Source of the DNA: Flavobacteriales bacterium UBA6969
GTDB lineage: Bacteria > Bacteroidota > Bacteroidia > Flavobacteriales_D > Sanyastnellaceae
Length of the DNA stretch: 7,022 nucleotides
Assembly: GCA_002448555.1 (NCBI GenBank)
Contig: DJYV01000030.1
Location: 1 to 7,022, forward strand
Direction: 5' to 3'
A model generated the notes under the pieces. The model worked only from the letters and a program-made list of their open reading frames with translations, made no database searches and was not told the DNA's origin. Below are positions 5,591 to 7,022 of this stretch, one piece after another (within the stretch, counting starts at the first letter, position 1; each line of letters begins with the position of its first letter). The position numbers were made by a program, and so were the translations under genes.

Positions 5591-7022
5591 TCAATTGGAA
5601 CACGGCGCCCCAAAGACGGACAGAAAACCCAGCAAATCCGCGATGTTGACCAGCCCGTCCAGGTCAAAGTCTGCGGTGCAATTCTCCTCGCATCCGAATT
5701 CCCCGAGGTAGATCAGCAGGTCGGCCACGGAGATGACACCATCGGAATTGAAGTCGCCCGGACACCCCACCTCTTCATTTCCAGTGATGAGTCCATCACA
5801 GTTGTTGTCCACCCCCTGTTCGGTGCCAGGAGCACCTGGGTATACCTCAGCCGAGGCGTCGTTGCAATCGGTTGCATCCGATGTGTAGCCCTCGGGCTCG
5901 GAACACGCCAAGGTGGTCACGGCGGCATCGCCGTAGCCGTCTCCATCCGCATCGGCGTACCAGGTAGTACCAGGCTCGAGTGAAAACTCAAACGATTCAC
6001 GGACTTGATTTAACGGCGAATCCAATTGCACCGTCAGCGATTGATCCCCAGTCCATTCGTTCAGTCCCGTCACCGTGCAGACGAAACTACCCGGCCCGTC
6101 CATGTCCCATTGAAAATTCTCCAAATTTGCTCCAGCGGGCAGGTCGGGGACGCTCAATTCAAAAGGTGGCTGGAGCCCGAATAACACCTCGATGTAAACC
6201 ACCAAGTCCTCCCCTTGGCAGATGGAAGGATTGACGACATCGACTTCGATGAATTTCGGACGGACGACGTAAATGCCGTCTTCAATTGATGTCACAACCA
6301 CCGTCCCCGACTCGAAGTACGGGTACGTCGACCACGAGCCCGAAGATTGCGCCGCATCGGTCGTGGGGTCCACGTCAAAATACCCGATTTCAGTCAATTC
6401 TCCAGCGGCGACATCCGTCAAAGACAGCATCCGCAAGCCCGCACTGTAGTTGGCTTGGAAGAGTAAATTCCCAACCACATACTGGTTGTGGTCAATGGCT
6501 GTCAAATCCGAAAAATGTTCGCCAATCAACACCGGATCACTCAGGTCCTGAACATCAAAAATCAAGGTTCGCGTGTTCATGCCTTGGTTTTGCTCATCGA
6601 GTTCATCACCGAGCAGCACGTACTTGTGATCTTCCGTCAACCAACATTGGTGGGTGTAGGAATAATCGTAATTCGTGATGCTCACCGTAGCAATGTCGCT
6701 CGGATCCGTGGCATCTAAGATGGCAAGCTTGTTCGCGTTGGCCCCAAAAATGATGGATTTGCCAGCAAAGTCACTATCGGGCCCATTGTAGACCACCCCT
6801 TGCGCATCGTGGGTGTACCCTGCCTCGCTGTAATCTCCAACCAAAACCGGCGATGCCGGATCCGATAGATCAAACGCCACAATACCTCCGCCGGCGAGGT
6901 TGGTGCCTACGGCGTAGAGCAGCCCAGACCCTTCATCGATGATGACATTGTGCGCATCGGAAAAGGTGTCCAGCCATGTGGTCGGTTCCAAGGTCGCCGG
7001 GAATTCAGATAATTCCCGCAGT
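5591..7022 (-). CDS. Secreted choice-of-anchor B family protein with MopE-like and dockerin-like C-terminal modules; N-terminus cut by window edge
   Basis: The minus-strand frame enters from the right edge and ends with TGA at 5593-5591. A TTG at 6991 could be read as a start, but the frame stays open to the edge and lacks a signal sequence, so the gene begins outside the window. Counting from that TTG (466 residues), 1-245 are propeller-like repeats matching the choice-of-anchor B family (LVIVD-type): YTHDAQGVVYNGPDSDFAGK, THQCWLTEDHKYVLLGDELD and IDHNQYVVGNLLFQANYSAG. Residues 247-340 look like an immunoglobulin-like exported domain (SICQGEDL, DLPAGANL). Residues 344-402 resemble the MopE-type metal-binding motif (YADADGDGYGD, DCND, VYPGAPG, GVDNNCDG). 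Residues 412-460 are a dockerin-like EF-hand pair with complete calcium loops, D413/N415/D417/D424 and D441/D443/D445/D452. Cysteines 410, 434, 438 and 464 flank the pair. No type IX sorting domain follows. The protein is probably surface-exposed or released; its function is unknown, as for the family. Confidence 0.9.
   Translation of the reverse strand, partial: LRELSEFPATLEPTTWLDTFSDAHNVIIDEGSGLLYAVGTNLAGGGIVAFDLSDPASPVLVGDYSEAGYTHDAQGVVYNGPDSDFAGKSIIFGANANKLAILDATDPSDIATVSITNYDYSYTHQCWLTEDHKYVLLGDELDEQNQGMNTRTLIFDVQDLSDPVLIGEHFSDLTAIDHNQYVVGNLLFQANYSAGLRMLSLTDVAAGELTEIGYFDVDPTTDAAQSSGSWSTYPYFESGTVVVTSIEDGIYVVRPKFIEVDVVNPSICQGEDLVVYIEVLFGLQPPFELSVPDLPAGANLENFQWDMDGPGSFVCTVTGLNEWTGDQSLTVQLDSPLNQVRESFEFSLEPGTTWYADADGDGYGDAAVTTLACSEPEGYTSDATDCNDASAEVYPGAPGTEQGVDNNCDGLITGNEEVGCPGDFNSDGVISVADLLIYLGEFGCEENCTADFDLDGLVNIADLLGFLSVFGAPCSN

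Noticed and set aside
5980..6718. Plus-strand frames (84-130 residues) across the choice-of-anchor B gene.
   Set aside because: They are antisense to clearly recognisable repeats and an Ig-like domain, and their products look random.
6989..6991. TTG at 6991 as the real start of the choice-of-anchor B protein.
   Set aside because: The frame continues upstream to the window edge with plausible sequence, no signal peptide follows the TTG, and family members have more repeats before this point.

Overview
The window looks like a piece of a Bacteroidota chromosome, most likely from a Flavobacteriales-like lineage with fairly high GC. The grounds are gene content and one promoter-like signal, not a database match. 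The content is a TonB-dependent receptor with an N-terminal carboxypeptidase-regulatory-like domain, a choice-of-anchor B protein with a C-terminal dockerin-like EF-hand pair, a TAnnTTTG-type box just before a start codon, and no strong Shine-Dalgarno sites. Coding density is close to complete: every stretch longer than 90 bases is inside a gene. There are no RNA genes, insertion sequences, CRISPR arrays or long repeats that I can see.

Layout. Positions 1-1211, minus strand: the N-terminal 403 codons of a lipoprotein-type family 5 (oligopeptide/dipeptide-type) ABC solute-binding protein, cut by the left edge. Positions 1212-1298: an 87-base divergent intergenic region with candidate promoter elements on both strands. 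Positions 1299-3671, plus: a complete 790-residue TonB-dependent outer-membrane receptor. Positions 3678-5582, plus, six bases later: a complete 634-residue exporter-fold ABC half-transporter with its ATPase domain fused. Positions 5591-7022, minus, convergent with only eight bases between stop codons: the C-terminal part of a secreted choice-of-anchor B family protein, cut by the right edge.

How they may work together. The receptor and the ABC half-transporter are so close that they almost certainly share a transcript. The solute-binding lipoprotein starts on the opposite strand from the same short control region. Together they read as an envelope transport cluster: receptor in the outer membrane, binding lipoprotein, ABC transporter in the inner membrane. 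The transporter has the exporter fold, not the DppBC importer fold expected for a family 5 binding protein, and its catalytic Walker B glutamate is aspartate, so a partner subunit may lie elsewhere. The substrate cannot be read from the sequence. The convergent secreted protein is probably a separate unit. No wholly new system is demonstrated; the points most worth checking are the receptor/exporter-fold pairing, the periodic histidines in the secreted propeller-like protein, its EF-hand C-terminus, and the symmetric promoter-to-start spacing at 1212-1298.
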